From: Apostichopus parvimensis
Lineage: Eukaryota > Echinodermata > Holothuroidea > Aspidochirotida > Stichopodidae
Assembly (NCBI GenBank): GCA_000934455.1
Contig: KN886588.1
Span: 31,719-65,265 of the forward strand
DNA length: 33,547 nucleotides
Reading direction: 5' to 3'
Shown here in pieces: positions 32,861 through 33,547 of this stretch. Both the position numbers and the translations under genes were made by a program. Numbering within the stretch: the stretch's first letter is position 1; every line of letters begins with the position of its first letter. The notes below the pieces were generated by a model, which was given only the letters and a program-made list of their open reading frames with translations, was not told the origin of the DNA and made no database searches.

Positions 32861-33064
32861 ATAAACTTGAAGAAGAAAAGATGAAGAAGTATTTGCGATA
32901 AAAAGTAAAAACTGAAATGTTGAAGAAAATTGTTAGGATGGGATTAAAGCACCGGCTAGTACCCTGAATGTCAGCGATTATTTTCCAAAAACTGTAAGAC
33001 CTCTCAGTGAATTGAGGTAAAAAGAGGGGAGGAGAAGAAGAAATAAAGGCAACCTCTTTAAAAA
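32861..33064. other. Presumed start of the 3' UTR of the oxidase gene
   Basis: It lies directly after the minus-strand stop at 33065. Minus-strand AATAAA words exist further left, for example at 32642-32647, but none is decisive. Confidence 0.35.

Positions 33065-33547
<483 letters not shown>

Overview
This is eukaryotic, AT-rich, intron-containing animal DNA. The gene content (an invertebrate-type TRPV channel, an intronless rhodopsin-family GPCR, a polyamine-oxidase-type exon) together with the dense small repeats, tRNA-derived SINE-like pieces and hAT-type MITEs suggests a marine invertebrate deuterostome. An echinoderm, perhaps a sea cucumber, is my guess, but nothing here proves it. No virus-derived element was recognised.

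Layout. (1) 1-7776, + strand: the 3' two-fifths or so of a TRPV cation channel in seven exons, from just before S3 through S4, S5, pore, S6 and C-tail. Its 4-kb intron holds a ~140-bp degenerate tandem repeat, a 49-bp GC-rich minisatellite and a cluster of tRNA-like SINE pieces. (2) 7777-10740: TRPV 3' UTR, an AT-rich microsatellite and intergenic DNA. (3) 10741-20218, - strand: a ten-exon gene that I rebuilt from splice sites and frame. It encodes a 701-residue secreted or GPI-anchored glycoprotein of unknown family. One intron carries a hAT MITE with a perfect 8-bp target duplication, inserted inside an older palindromic MITE. (4) 20596-20816, + strand: a U2-snRNA-like chimera. Its first 45 nt match U2 at 43 positions, and the rest is unlike U2 and ends in a hairpin plus T-run. 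A second copy of the 3' part follows. (5) 21998-22462: assembly gap. (6) 22610-23692, - strand: a complete single-exon class A GPCR. (7) 23693-33064: about 9 kb with no recognisable exon, full of diverged tandem duplications, one hAT-like MITE and tRNA-like pieces. (8) 33065-33199, - strand: the last coding exon of a spermine/polyamine oxidase-like flavoenzyme that continues beyond the right edge.

The four protein genes show no shared pathway. The most unusual items are the U2-like chimera immediately upstream of, and divergent from, the unknown glycoprotein gene, and that glycoprotein itself.
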